Origin: Glossina fuscipes
Lineage: Eukaryota > Arthropoda > Insecta > Diptera > Glossinidae
Length of the DNA: 64,000 nucleotides
Assembly (NCBI RefSeq): GCF_014805625.2
Contig: NW_023998455.1
Span: forward strand, 5,629,802-5,693,801
Reading direction: 5' to 3'
Shown here: in pieces, positions 1 to 11,265 of the stretch
Position numbering within the stretch: the first letter of the stretch is position 1
Layout: each line of letters starts with the position of its first letter
Position numbers and translations under genes: made by a program
Notes under the pieces: model-generated
What the model saw: only the letters and a program-made list of their open reading frames with translations
Told to the model about the DNA's origin: nothing
Database searches by the model: none

Positions 1-3000
1 GGTTGGTAGTTTGACTGTTGAGTTGAGTTTATTCACTAAATGATTTTCTTATATAAATTTAAGTTTCACTATTAAGTTTTCTTCTTTTTTTTTCTCGTTT
101 CCATGCTTCAGTTGAAACGGTCAACGGTATAATCATATGGTAAAGCACCAGCAACAGCAGTAAATTTGACCATGATCGTGTTTCTGTTTCGTTTTCTTTT
201 TTTTTTGTATTTTTAAATTTTTATTGCGGCGACAAAATACTTGGTTTTCACAAAAGAAACATTAAAATATTTGTGTACGAAATAAAAATAAATTGAAACT
301 AAATTTGAATTTAAAAAATATTTTAAATCACTTAAGCGGAGTTAGTTAGATTTCTTCTTGTGCGGACAATCAATTTACAAAAGTTGAACGGTAACGTTTA
401 AAATTTAATCTCTAAATAAAGTCTTAACTTAAATGATATTTCTTCAAGGCCCAGTTAGAATCTGTACTAATTCTAAATATCAAAGAACTCTTCAAGTCTC
501 ATTACTCACGCATTGCTTTCTAATCAATGTTATTTAATGATAAACAACAAAGCTTTCTTCCACGAACAGCCTCACTTCGTAACCAAGCTTACGAGCGAGA
601 ACGTCTGTCTAACTGCGTTTATTAACATTCTGTTCCCGTTTTTCGATCAGGCACTCCTTTGAGATGGAAATGAATGAATGCTCGACTGCCCTTCACTCTT
701 TTTGCAAGAAGACAAATTGGGTAATCAAAAAGCAAGTATTGGGGAATGGAACAACAGGCTTCGATCTATGGTGTTTTTTTCAACTGCGTTCAACAAGGTA
801 AAAATCAATAAAACTTTTAGCCAAGAGTTAAAGGTGATGGCTGAAAACATTTCATAAACTTCTAATGCTCAGTGGGGGGAAATTTCAAACTTTTGAACGC
901 CAATTAAAAACTAGTAAACAAAGTAAAAAAAAACTTCCCTTTCTCTTACTACACTACTTACTAATACGAATCCAACAAGTTTACGGCTCCTTCATATCTT
1001 GCCCACTCTGTTCAAATTATAAAAGAAGCCTTCTCTTCTCAGAAGCGTAGATGTCTCTATTCGATGTCGACTGTGGAAATCGTTCAGCTTTAATTGGTTA
1101 GAAATCGCTTGCGTTGTACTAAAAGCGATCGAACTTTGAAGGCTTTTTCGCAGTAAAATGTAACTACGCAGGCATTACATGATACTCTCAGACGATTTGG
1201 AAGCGTTCAAGAAATATATTATTATTACTATTATAATTTACCTATCAGATGAAAACTGGCAGCGCGCACTATCGATTCATGATAAACATAAGAATACAAA
1301 TTGATTTGACATTTATTTAGTGCCTCTGTGGCATGAATTAGGAAAACTTTTAATCGATGTCTTTTAACAACAAGGATTAAGCGCACACTATGGGTTTTGT
1401 CAATATTATGTGAAAAACTGCTTTGACTGATGGAATTGATGATAATAGGGGTGCTTTTGGTTTTATCGCCCACTACTAAAAGGATTACACAATAAGTACT
1501 CTGCGAGCTCACCATTAACAGCATAGTAGTTATTGACATTATTTAAAACTCTCTCAAAGCAAAGCCAGCTTAGTTTTTGCCATTTATTTGTTAAGAAATT
1601 GAGTGAAGCGAGAAAAAAGTCATTAGAATACGATCAGGTTTTTCGGAAAGACTGACCATTTTTCTGCCTAATCTATGTCACATGTTCGTTTCGTTTCTAT
1701 TCATCATGCGTATTATTTACTTAATTAGTATTTTATAAATTACATTTTATATAAATGGCAAATATTTACACATAATTATCTGCGAAGGTCTCTTACCACA
1801 ATTGTAAATTATCATCTTTTCTCAATTCTTAAGTCATGCTGCCATTAGTTACGGTACGAACAATCAGTTAATGAACGTTGTGACTGCGATCATGCATATT
1901 ATTGCCTAAATAATTTTTCGTCTCATACATACTCTACGCTTCGCAGAGAATAATTTGAAGAATAGCTAAAGGCCGAATTATTGATATGCCCCTAAATATT
2001 TTATATAAAAGAACCAAAACACAAGAAAAAGTTCAACATATTTTTCAAAATTTATGAATAATTGCGGACAGGAGAGTGTACAATTCAAAAAAAAAAAAAA
2101 AAAAAAAAAAAACAATCAATCATAAGGAATCGAAAACTTTCTTCGGCTTAAGTACGACTTGTGTAATGTGTGTGTTATGTAAATATTTTTGAAATAAAAC
2201 TTTTAAAATCTATTACGTTGTTCAGCCTAGAATTCCTCGCGGGCACTTCACGTCCCATGCTCCCATGAACCCTTCTTTTTGTTACAAATTTAATAACAAA
2301 GTTAATATGCGTCCCAGGCTCAATAGGAAAAAAAAAAAAAAAAAAATTATAATCAAAGATTTTTAGCACATCTTCCCAAAAATTAAAAAAGAAAAAAAAA
2401 AAAAAAAAAACATAAAATGCAAACATATTTTCTATTAAAATAAGAAAGGAAGAGAGAAAGAAAAAAAAAAAAAGAAAAGAAAAGAAAAACCAAGACATGG
2501 TATTATGCGAGTGTTGTGCTAAAAGACTTTACCATAAGTGTCTCCTCTGAATTGTTCGATTAGAAGCAAGCCTCTTAAAAAATAGCTTAAATTACTTTCA
2601 TTACTGTTACAGGCTTTTAGGCCACAACCATCTAATCTAGCTGGAGACGTAAAATGCTTAGGGGAAGAGAAAAGACAAGGGGGGGTTGTCTTGTAAATAA
2701 GCGACATAAACGAGTGTTGTATTAATGTTCATAATGTGGTATCTCGACGTCAATAAACGTCGACGCTTTTCTGTAGACAGATACATGGTCTTCAATAAGA
2801 AAATGAAATGCAGAAGAAAGAAAACCAAAAAAAAAGAAAAAAAAAAAAGAAGAAAACAGAGAGAAAAAGCACATGAAGAAGATCCAAAAGAACTTTGGAT
2901 AATAACACGACAGCACCTTTAGAAGATGCAACATATACACATGTACATTATACATCGGCATCATCATCAATGCCATGCAAGGCAGCGTTGTAGCAGCAGT

Positions 3001-5990
3001 AGTTAGTAGAGAGTTTAATTTTTTTTTTTTTTTTTGTTTTCTCTTCGAGAAGACAACTTAAATCGCGCAGCATCATCGCTTAAATGGATAAATGGGTTGC
3101 TGGCATAAACGCTTTAACATCATATGAACATAGTGTATGCTTTTCGGCCACAACAGTTACACCAATTGTCGCGTCTGACTGACTGACTGACTGACTGGCT
3201 GACTAACAACGACTACTACTGCTCGCTGCTCATTTCTCCAGATAGCGGTAAATTAGTCAGTTACAAGAAATCAAATTCAATACCGGAAAAAAATAACCAA
3301 AAAAGTGAAATGTATCTTTAAAGAAAATTATAAAACAATAAATTTATTTTTTTATTTATTTTTTTTTTTTTGCTGGTTAATTTGTTAACAATTAAAATGT
3401 AAAAAAAAAAAAAATATTTGCTTTTATTTACAAAAAAAAAAAAAAAACAAAAATAAAAAAACATTATTAAAAAAACATTTATAACATGTACATATATAAA
3501 ATTTGAATAAATTTTGAATAAATTTCTCCCCCATAATAAAGCTTAAGATTTCATGCATTGATTGAAAGCCAAACCGATCCTTCTTACAAATCCTTTTAAC
3601 ATTTCCGTGGGCCCAGCCCATATGCAATGTGTGTCAATGTGTTGCAAGGTGCTTCATAACTGCTTTGCTGTTAAGGAATGAAGTAACTCATGTCTGGGTT
3701 GATGATGTTTGTGTTGCTGTTGTTTTTATTCTTGTTATTCTTGTTCTTGATGATGATGTGACTGTGTGTTTAACTGTTAATGTGCTGATTAATAATATGA
3801 CATATGAATGATTGTGATTTTCTTGTGAGTGAATGAATGAATGACTGAGTGAGTGAGTGAGTGAGTGAATGAGTATTTTTATGTTTGTGCACAAGCGTCT
3901 CCCATATAGAAAAAAAAATAAATAAAGAAAATTTCATAGATTAGCAATAAAAATTAACTTAAAGCATAAGCTTAAGAATTTGAATTATCTTCGAATTCAC
4001 AAAAATGTTTTAACGCAAACCAGTTTCTACGAAAGAAAGAGTTCGCAAAAAGCGCGCATACACTGATTCAAGCGTTCTATGAAAGCCTACAAATGATACG
4101 CAACCATAAGCTACTACTAAAGCAATAATTTTCTATTACGGAAATTAACTAAATTATATAAAACAGTCGAATCAGTATATATAGCTCAAGCTACAGCTAC
4201 CATTATTAAACAATTGTTGTGCAATTGTATCCAAAACCTTAACCAACTTAATGTAAGCACAACAAGGCGCACATATTTATTGCAAAATATTTAAATTTTA
4301 AATATATTTACTTTTCAAATAAATCCATAAACTCAAACAATCAAACAACAAAATAAATACAAATAAATGCACAAAGGCATGTATGCAGTAGTAGTAGTCT
4401 CTCGATTAGCTCTTCGGATCTCTTCAGTGAAAAGCATTTCGATATTTCTGCTATCAACTGGCTATTGATTACAATTAAGAAACATAACCAAATTTTGGGT
4501 AAACTTTGTTCATCGTACTATTAGTTGCACAAATATTTCACTTTTTGATCCATACAAGTCTTCGTGTAAGTGCTTTCCGTTATCGTCTTTATATAGAAGG
4601 CGCATAACTATGCGTATATAGTCGTTGAACCGTTTCGAACCATTTTCAATATCAAACATCTGCGTGCAAGGAACTTAAAAATAATTGCAATCAGACGAGA
4701 CAGACGGACATCGGTTCGGGGTTCTTTGAAGCTGTTTCTTGACTGTTAAAAAACATTTTGCATGACAAAATGAATACAATCACCATCCTTCGGCGGCGAG
4801 CACAAAAAAAACATCGCTTTTTCTCTCATTAGTCATCGAGTGCAACAGGCACAGTAACAAATATATATATGCATATGGTATGTGTGATCAGATAAAACTC
4901 TTAAAAATCATCCACACCTGCCAGCAGCGTATCGATATTAGTTTTCCCCTTTTTTTATGTACGGTTTTAAATTAAAGTTGTGTTGAAACCCACAATAGCG
5001 TACTCTGTCTATCTTATTTGCGCAGCCACCGTGTAAATGAGCTGACATAAGTCAGCAAAAGCTCAGGATAGGAGTCTTGTCTGACACAAAACATTTTTGG
5101 CATAAGGTGATTTTTCTTAAAGTTATTAATAGGCTGTGGATGCTTTGGTTTTTTTTTTTTTCTTTTTTTGGCAAGAGCACGAAAGCTAACGAACGGTAAC
5201 TGCAGCCGCATTTTATAAACTTTACCAAATCACATTTGTGTGGTGGTCGCCGCAAGCAGTACCCGCACAACGTTTGTAAAAAGACCAGCTTAGGTCCAGT
5301 TAAAAATGTATTTCATAAGACCATGAACGCTTAGGCCATTCCCCTGCACTTATGAAATTTCGTAACTTTCCCCAAATCTTGTTGGACAAGTAATAAATTG
5401 TATCTCATCGTCTTGGTTACGTAAATCCGTAAAGTTAGAAATTCAACTCTTTTTAGAGCTTTCTAATTTTTCTCTTTCTTTTATTTAGGTTTTTTACTCT
5501 ACACTAATTTTTATAGTATCTTTTCACCAGAATGTAGTTAGCAACATCGGATCAGATCGAATAACAGCCATGCTTTAACTATACTAAGATTTAACTAAAG
5601 ACCCGTTAAATTAAATAAATAAATAAATAAATGATAGTAGAAGAGTCTAATTAACCTAAAATCATAAAACTCACTACTGAAAGAGTCGCTTGCTTACATC
5701 TTAACAAGGCTTTTAAGAATAAGTCAAAATGTAGGTTTAAATTTAACTAAATGTTAAAAATTTCTTTGAAACGTATTTTAGTTAAAGTTAAAGCTAAATT
5801 TTCAAACACTTTCTTAAAAAAAAAAAAAAAAAAAAGGGGATTGCACTAATAGTTTTTACTTAAAAGTTAAGAAAGCGTTAAAATTAGTAAAAGCATGACA
5901 TGGCTGCTACGCCATGCCTTTGTATTTTATATTAAAACAAATTTTTTTGAGCGAGCGAGTTTGACCGAAAAATTTGATGAAATCTTCATC
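1..5990. other. non-coding AT-rich DNA downstream of the svp type 2 exon
   Basis: No coding region is supported; the short open frames here are low-complexity. The stretch holds poly-A and poly-T tracts (for example 2087-2112, 2330-2346, 2394-2410 and 5817-5835), a CTGACTGA-type tandem repeat at about 3175-3205 and a TGAG/TGAA repeat at about 3826-3870. I looked by eye on the minus strand for the svp type 1 terminal exon, which should encode a COUP-TF C-terminus ending in the AF-2 region, and did not find it. If that exon lies beyond position 1, this whole stretch is type 1 intron. Confidence 0.6.
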
Positions 5991-5995
5991 TCCCT

Positions 5996-6097
5996 GGGGA
6001 GATGAACTATGCTTTGATGAGAAGCATAGATGTGCCGAAACTCTCACCTCCCAGCGGTGATCCCCGGGCAACGGCTTCGGCCGGCTAAGAAGAGTTT
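5996..6097 (+). ncRNA. HDV-like self-cleaving ribozyme at the 5' end of a retroelement
   Basis: All elements of the HDV-family nested double pseudoknot can be placed in order. P1 is GGGGA (5996-6000) with TCCCC (6061-6065). J1/2 is an insert with its own 8-bp hairpin (6007-6014 with 6022-6029). P2 is AAACTCT (6038-6044) with AGAGTTT (6091-6097). P3 is CACC (6045-6048) with GGTG (6056-6059), loop L3 TCCCAGC. J1.1/4 is GGGCAA (6066-6071), as in genomic HDV. P4 is CGGC-TTCG-GCCG (6072-6083). J4/2 is GCTAAGA, with the expected catalytic C at 6085. Predicted cleavage is just 5' of G5996. P1 has only five clear pairs, shorter than the usual seven. Such ribozymes are known at the 5' ends of R2, RTE and other non-LTR retrotransposons, where they process the transcript 5' end. 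Cleavage activity is inferred, not shown. Confidence 0.85.
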
Positions 6098-6530
6098 AAG
6101 GTTTTGGGCTGCTAACTCGGCGACGAGTTTCTGAGAGATGGTGGAGGGGTTGGCTGGAAGAAGAGCTCTTACTCAATAAGCTAGTTACTACCGAGGAAAT
6201 ATATTGAATGGTATTTAAGTACAATGAAGGTAGTAATCTAGCGAGTGCATGGTAGAGTGCATTAGACTAGTCTACCATGTTCAGTGCAATACCCGAGACC
6301 TATATATCTTGAAGAAAAGTAGTTCACTTGGTGCTAGCAACCAGGAAAATATGGAGGATCCGAAGCAAGTACGGTTGTTTTTAACAACCGCCCAAAGTAT
6401 GCCATAAGGCTTTGCAAAATAAACTGGGAGCCACGGGGGTCAGGAAGCTCGCCTCACAAAGCCACGTATGCCTGCGGGTATATGATGGACTTTGTCCTTA
6501 AGTCGTAATAAATAAATAAATTAATTATAC
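5996..6530 (+). mobile_element. short ribozyme-headed retroelement, probable non-LTR or non-autonomous derivative
   Basis: The unit starts at the predicted ribozyme cleavage site and is richer in G and C than its surroundings. It contains further hairpins: AACTCG-GCGA-CGAGTT (6114-6129, a GNRA-type loop) and CATGGTAGA pairing with TCTACCATG (6248-6256 with 6271-6279). It ends in a TAAATAAATAAAT tail at about 6507-6522, like the short tandem tails of non-LTR retrotransposons and SINEs. No long ORF is present, so it may be an internally deleted copy carrying only 5' and 3' ends. The 3' boundary is uncertain, because the motif ATGCCTGCGGGTA just before the tail recurs at 6685-6697. Confidence 0.5.
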
Positions 6531-6659
6531 TATTAATGCAAAAAGGAATTGACGGACGGCCTTCCCTTTGGCCGATTGATAGAAAATGTCTGGTAAATTA
6601 ATTAACACATGCAAAAATGGAAAAGGGATATGACGAATAAGTTTTCCCCTTTTACCTAT

Positions 6660-7010
6660 TTTTACTTTTGAACACATGTCACGGATGCCTGCGGGTAATG
6701 GTGGTAATTGATCAACAGCGCAGTGGAAGCCTTATGGCGGAAGCAGTCAGTTGATCAACTTGTGAGTCCTGACTGCTTGGGTGCGGCCCCCCTAGCTAAA
6801 ATGGAACAATTGAGTGCAGCTAGGCCTCGCCATTCACCAGAGTGGGGTTTATTGTTCCATACACAATAAACTGTTCTGGACTCTGGTGCTGTTTAGGCCC
6901 CTACTCTGTGGGGATTGTCTAACTCGCCAGGGGGCGTAGTACGCTTAAAAGTGGCTTGGGCCACCGTGGGGTTAAGCCTTTCAGGCAGGAACCCACGTTA
7001 AACCCTTGCC
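6660..7010 (+). repeat. structured GC-rich segment with a chain of perfect hairpins
   Basis: This block shares ATGCCTGCGGGTA with the element just upstream and then forms several perfect inverted repeats: TTGATCAAC (6708-6716) with GTTGATCAA (6750-6758); AAGCAGTCAG (6741-6750) with CTGACTGCTT (6769-6778); CCTAGCT (6791-6797) with AGCTAGG (6818-6824); CACCAGAGT (6835-6843) with ACTCTGGTG (6880-6888); TTTATTGT (6848-6855) with ACAATAAA (6863-6870); CGTGGG (6965-6970) with CCCACG (6992-6997). Some alternatives overlap and exclude each other. There is no ORF of note. It could be another untranslated segment of the ribozyme-headed element or a second structured insertion; I do not recognise the family. 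Confidence 0.5.
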
Positions 7011-7039
7011 ACAAATTCTCCCTCTATTCGAAATCAGTC

Positions 7040-7926
7040 CTTGAATGAGCTATGAAGCAAAACTCACTTTAGATGTCTAGCTGTAGAGGCTTCAAAAAAG
7101 ATAAATTTTTTATTTCTTATTTTTTTTTTTTTTTTTTTTAAAATCATACTATAAAGAACAGAAAACTGAGACATTCAGGTCCGAGTTATGCTCATTCCAC
7201 CACTTAGGAACATTTATTAGCCGTAGCAGTTAATCTCGACGCTCCAATTAGTCGTTTCATATGAAGGTAAGTAGGACACTAATAGCGAGATTAGAGTTAA
7301 AAAAAAAAATATATCGCATTTCCGAAAAGCATACGAATTTTCTTGAAAGTCTTGAAAGCTGAAACTAACTGAAGTATTACTGCATTACTACTTTGCGGTT
7401 AAGGTTAAACGTTTATTTTCTCGAAATGCATAGGAATCTCTTCCAAAGAAAAAGACTCGTATTTACGAGAAAAATAACAGTAAAAAGCAATTTGAGCACA
7501 AAATTTCTCGTAGCGAAGAATTTCTGATAAATTAGCAAAAAATAAATAAATAAATAAGAAATTTTCTGCTAAATTAGCAGAAATTGTCAGAGTCAACAAC
7601 GACTTCATTAGCCATAAATGAAGTATTCTAAGGCTACCTTAAGTGTGGTGCTATGTAACCAAGCCATTGTTGTTAGATAGATGAGAAGAAGCAATTTTTA
7701 AAAGTTATTTTAAAAGTGAATTTCTCACTCATGTTAAATTTTAAATTAAAAGTTACTTCTATTCTTTGTTAAAATTGTTTAACTTTTTTTTTAAGAAATG
7801 TTCGCATCAGAAGTCTTAAAGAGAATGAAAGGAAAAGACAGAAGATTTTGTTTTTAATAGAAACATTTACAATATTTTTATATTTCATAAAGAGAATTTT
7901 TTTTTTTTGGTTTTTTAAATTTCGCT
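7040..7926. other. AT-rich spacer between the structured island and the svp 3' UTR
   Basis: It contains a poly-T tract (about 7120-7140), short A-runs and TAAA repeats. No gene or recognisable element is seen. Confidence 0.5.
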
Positions 7927-8283
7927 TTTATTTAAATTAAATAAATAAATACATAGGCACTAAAGATGTATTTTACTAAATTAAACCTAATGATATTTGG
8001 TCTATTGCTGAAATAAATTACTTAACAAGAAATACATGAAATACACTAATATTTAAAATACTGACGAATTATCAACAATTATAGACTCATATATATATAT
8101 ATACTGTTACGCATTATCTACACGCAAAACAAATGTCTCTTCAATACTTTAAACACTTAATTAAATAAGTTTGGTTCTCGACGCAGTAAAAAATTGCGCG
8201 CGCGGCTTATATACACAAAAGGGGAAAAGAAAGAAAGAGTAAGAGAGAGAGAGAGAGAGAGAAAGACGGGGGATAGATAGAAA
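7927..8283 (-). promoter_or_regulatory. svp: probable svp type 2 3' UTR with candidate poly(A) signal
   Basis: Downstream of the type 2 stop on the minus strand there is a GA-type microsatellite (8242-8263), a short TA run near 8093-8103, and an AATAAA hexamer (TTTATT on the plus strand at 7927-7932). Other AT-rich hexamers could serve instead, so the 3' end is a guess of about 350 nt. Confidence 0.35.
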
Positions 8284-9854
8284 TTATAATTGCCATCTAT
8301 TGCCGAAACTATAAGGCGAATAGCGGTAACTGGGGCTACCGAATGAAGCACCACTGCCAGAGTGAGCTGCAGCCGCCGCAGCGGCTGCTGCATGACTCAC
8401 CCCGAAAGGAGTGCTATGATGGAACATGTCAAACGCCGTACCGAAGGCAGCGCGTGGTGGAGTTTGATAGAACATAGCAGCAGCAGCCGCAGCGGCTTGT
8501 TGTTGTTGCTGTTGCTGTTGCTGCTGCTGCTGCTGCTGCTGACTGTGTTGGGCGGAAGAGGAAGACGGCGACGGATATGACGGATTAGCCATAACAGTGG
8601 GTGTGTTACATGACATTGAAGTAACCGCATGATTACTAGATTGAAGAGGAGAATTACTACCGTTAAGTGTTTGAGAATTCACGGAATTACCTAAGCCACT
8701 ACTATTATTGGTTAGATTATTATTTGCACTATTATTTGCACTGTTGTATAAAGCGGTAAGTAAGTCATCTTGATTTACATTTTTCGTATGTGAAGGAGCA
8801 CAAGTACTAAAAGCACTCGTAGCTGAATGCACGATACCACCGGCTGTGCTGGTATTAGCAGAAGTTCGCGAAGACGAGGCGGCGGAGGTACCCGTAGAAA
8901 TTGTGCTAACAGCACTAGAAGAATTAAAGTGATCTTTTCTGCTGTTGCTGTGACCAGAACAAATTTGTGCTACCGTCTCTACGCCAGCCACAGTTTTCAT
9001 AAAGGTGGCCAAATGCAAAGCAGCAGCAGAAAATTGTTGCTGTTGCTGCTCTGCTTCCAAACGATTAAATTCATCTAAATGTTCCTTAACCAACAACATA
9101 ATATCGTCGCTGCCTTCGCTAGAACGTTCAGAACTATCCGATGAATTGTGACTAGCATTAGTATTAGTAGTAGTAGTAGTAGTAGTAGTAGTACCAGTAG
9201 TAGTAGTGGCATTGTTACCACTTCCACTTAGAGTAGATACTTTTAGAGAGATTTTTGTTAGTAGTGCTGGCACGTCCTTAAAAAGGATATCCAGCAACTT
9301 ACCGGTAGTGAATAGCACTATAGCTTTCAAACACGAATACTCGGCCGAATCGACATGCAAAGCTTTCAGTTTCTCCACTTGCTCTTGAAAGATACGTATG
9401 TGATCCATGAAGGCCACTACCCGATCTGCCGCCATAGGTGAAGCATGCAGACCGGCTGCTGCTAGCAAAGGCGCCACATGCAGCGGCATTGAACATTGGC
9501 TGGCATTTAAAACGAACAACTCGGACCAAACTAGCCTTAACAGGGCTACTTGATCTGTTACTTGCAGTTCGGGAAAGAAAGGTATATTTTTGGCCCATTC
9601 AACGGCGGAGAACAATAAACGAGCCGCCAATTCGCAGATATTGTCAATGCCCATAATATTATTTGGTTGCATGCACTGACCGTAACGGGAGGTGGGATAT
9701 GGCTCGGCACGCAACAGCAACGAAATATAGGAACTCAGGTAAGAATGACCATTGAAGCCGGCCACACCCATAGGATCACCATTGGCTAATTGATATTGGC
9801 CATGCATACCCGCTAGGCCGGGTTGTGTGGGCGGCACGCGACCACGCTGAACAG
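8284..9854 (-). CDS. svp: seven-up, terminal coding exon of the type 2 isoform (ligand-binding domain and tail)
   Basis: Encodes residues 300-822 and a TAA stop. The acceptor is TTCTTTGCAG followed by CTGTTCAG, giving A300[12 protein letters not shown] in frame with exon 2. Residues 300-483 are the part shared with type 1: hinge, then the COUP-TF ligand-binding domain ([59 protein letters not shown]). At residue 484 the frame runs through a splice donor into the type 2 tail (484-822): [15 protein letters not shown], Thr, Ser and Asn tracts, [16 protein letters not shown], a 15-Gln run at about 738-752, Ala runs at 753-759 and later, and the end [17 protein letters not shown]. This tail matches the svp type 2 architecture known from Drosophila, in which the later ligand-binding-domain helices and AF-2 are missing. 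The reading frame stays open into the intron up to 9972, but that part is intronic poly-A and is not coding. Confidence 0.94.
9297..9303 (-). promoter_or_regulatory. svp: internal 5' splice site separating svp type 1 from type 2
   Basis: On the minus strand the exon reads TTC ACT ACC G followed by GTAAGT, a perfect donor inside an open frame. The exon side leaves a single G, which would start an aspartate codon (GAT or GAC), as expected for the type 1 sequence FTTDACG known from Drosophila. Use of this donor ends the shared exon at 9303; failure to use it yields type 2. Isoform choice is therefore likely a competition between this donor and polyadenylation of the type 2 3' UTR. The donor position and phase are seen directly; the isoform assignment rests on family knowledge. 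Confidence 0.85.
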
Positions 9855-11265
9855 CTGCAAAGAAAAAAAAATGAAATAAATAAAACCATTTAGTAAAAGT
9901 AGAGAAATTTAAAAAAAAAAAAAAAAAAAAGAAAAGAATCGCTATACAAATAAATTCTAAGATGCTAAGCAAATGTCGCCTAAGTTGCTATCCAATATTA
10001 GCATAAGAGAAAAATAGTTCAAAAAAGTCTCTTTTCAACATTTATTTTTATCTCGAACTATCACGCTCTCTTTCTCTTCTTCGTATGCATTCGTTGGATT
10101 TTCACGACAAATTTTCGTATTCCGTTTTCGATTAGTTACAAAAAAGATTTAAATATTTTGAAACTGAGGAATTTTTTCCTTCAGAGAAAGACACAATAAA
10201 CACAAAAGCGATTATTTTGACCACTACATCACACGCAATGCTTCAACAATAGTAACTTGTCTGTCAATCTGTGCTGGTTTGTTGTCTGTCTGCCTATGCA
10301 GCGAATATATTCTATGTCACTGCGCTTTACCAAGCCCATGTGTCTTCATGTACGTTTCCTTATGCTTTAAGAAATTTGCTTTTCAAATAATGCCACATCA
10401 GACAATAAAAGTTGAAATGAAATCAGACAACCTCAATCTCTTTAAGCAGAACATTACACAACACAACACAACACAACACACAGCACAACGAAAAAAAATG
10501 ATTTTATTGTTATGAAAATCTTTAGCGTAAACAACCCTCAGACTAACGATAAGCTGAAAACTGAAATAGAAGTACGAGAGCACAAGAGGAGAACAATGAA
10601 CGCACAACACTTCCTGATAATCGAGCATAAGCGCGTAAGTAGATACTTTATCTACGTTTACTCCATATAGACGGAGACAGTTGAAATCGTCGTCACCATT
10701 AGTTAGAGCAACGAAAGGTCTCTATCTATACGGGCGCAACCCTTTTGCTTTTTTTTTTTTTTTTTTTTTTTTTTTTTCGTAAAACGCGTCATAAAGTTTA
10801 CAATATATGAACGCGTGAATACAGACGTATTCTGTTATTCTTTTGTCACTGCTTAACAAAATTACAGTGTGTGCCTATGTGTGTAGTAATATTTCAACAC
10901 ATTGAAAACTGAATGCAGTTTTTTTTTTTTTAAACATTTGTTTGTCATTTTATATAAATTGACGATAACGAAAATTTACTTTTCATTAAAAATTTCCATT
11001 CATTAATATTTAAAATATACATAGATGTGTGTATGTGCGCATATAAGGTCTCAAAAATGAAGGAGAAATGTCAGAGAATAACTTTTTAAGAAGCAATACA
11101 TTATTGCACTACAACGCAGTATACAGTGGCAGTAGCACCAATACTTTAATTAGTCACAGGAAAGTCAATACTAATGACGTAAGCAGTGTTTTAAGGGCAT
11201 TACGTCGCCTATCTCGAGCCAGAACTTGAATATTCGCCATCTATCGGCAACACTTCAATCCAATA

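Noticed and set aside
3175..3205. CTGACTGACTGA repeat as a possible CRISPR-like or regulatory array
   Set aside because: A simple tetranucleotide repeat without spacers; CRISPR is not expected in an animal genome.
6014..6041. Hammerhead-like pieces TGATGAG and CGAAAC
   Set aside because: The essential C before TGATGA is missing and no proper stem II forms; these bases fit the HDV-like J1/2 hairpin and P2 better.
9855..9972. Upstream extension of the svp exon 3 ORF (start [17 protein letters not shown])
   Set aside because: This lies beyond the TTTGCAG acceptor and translates a poly-A tract; the frame is open by chance.
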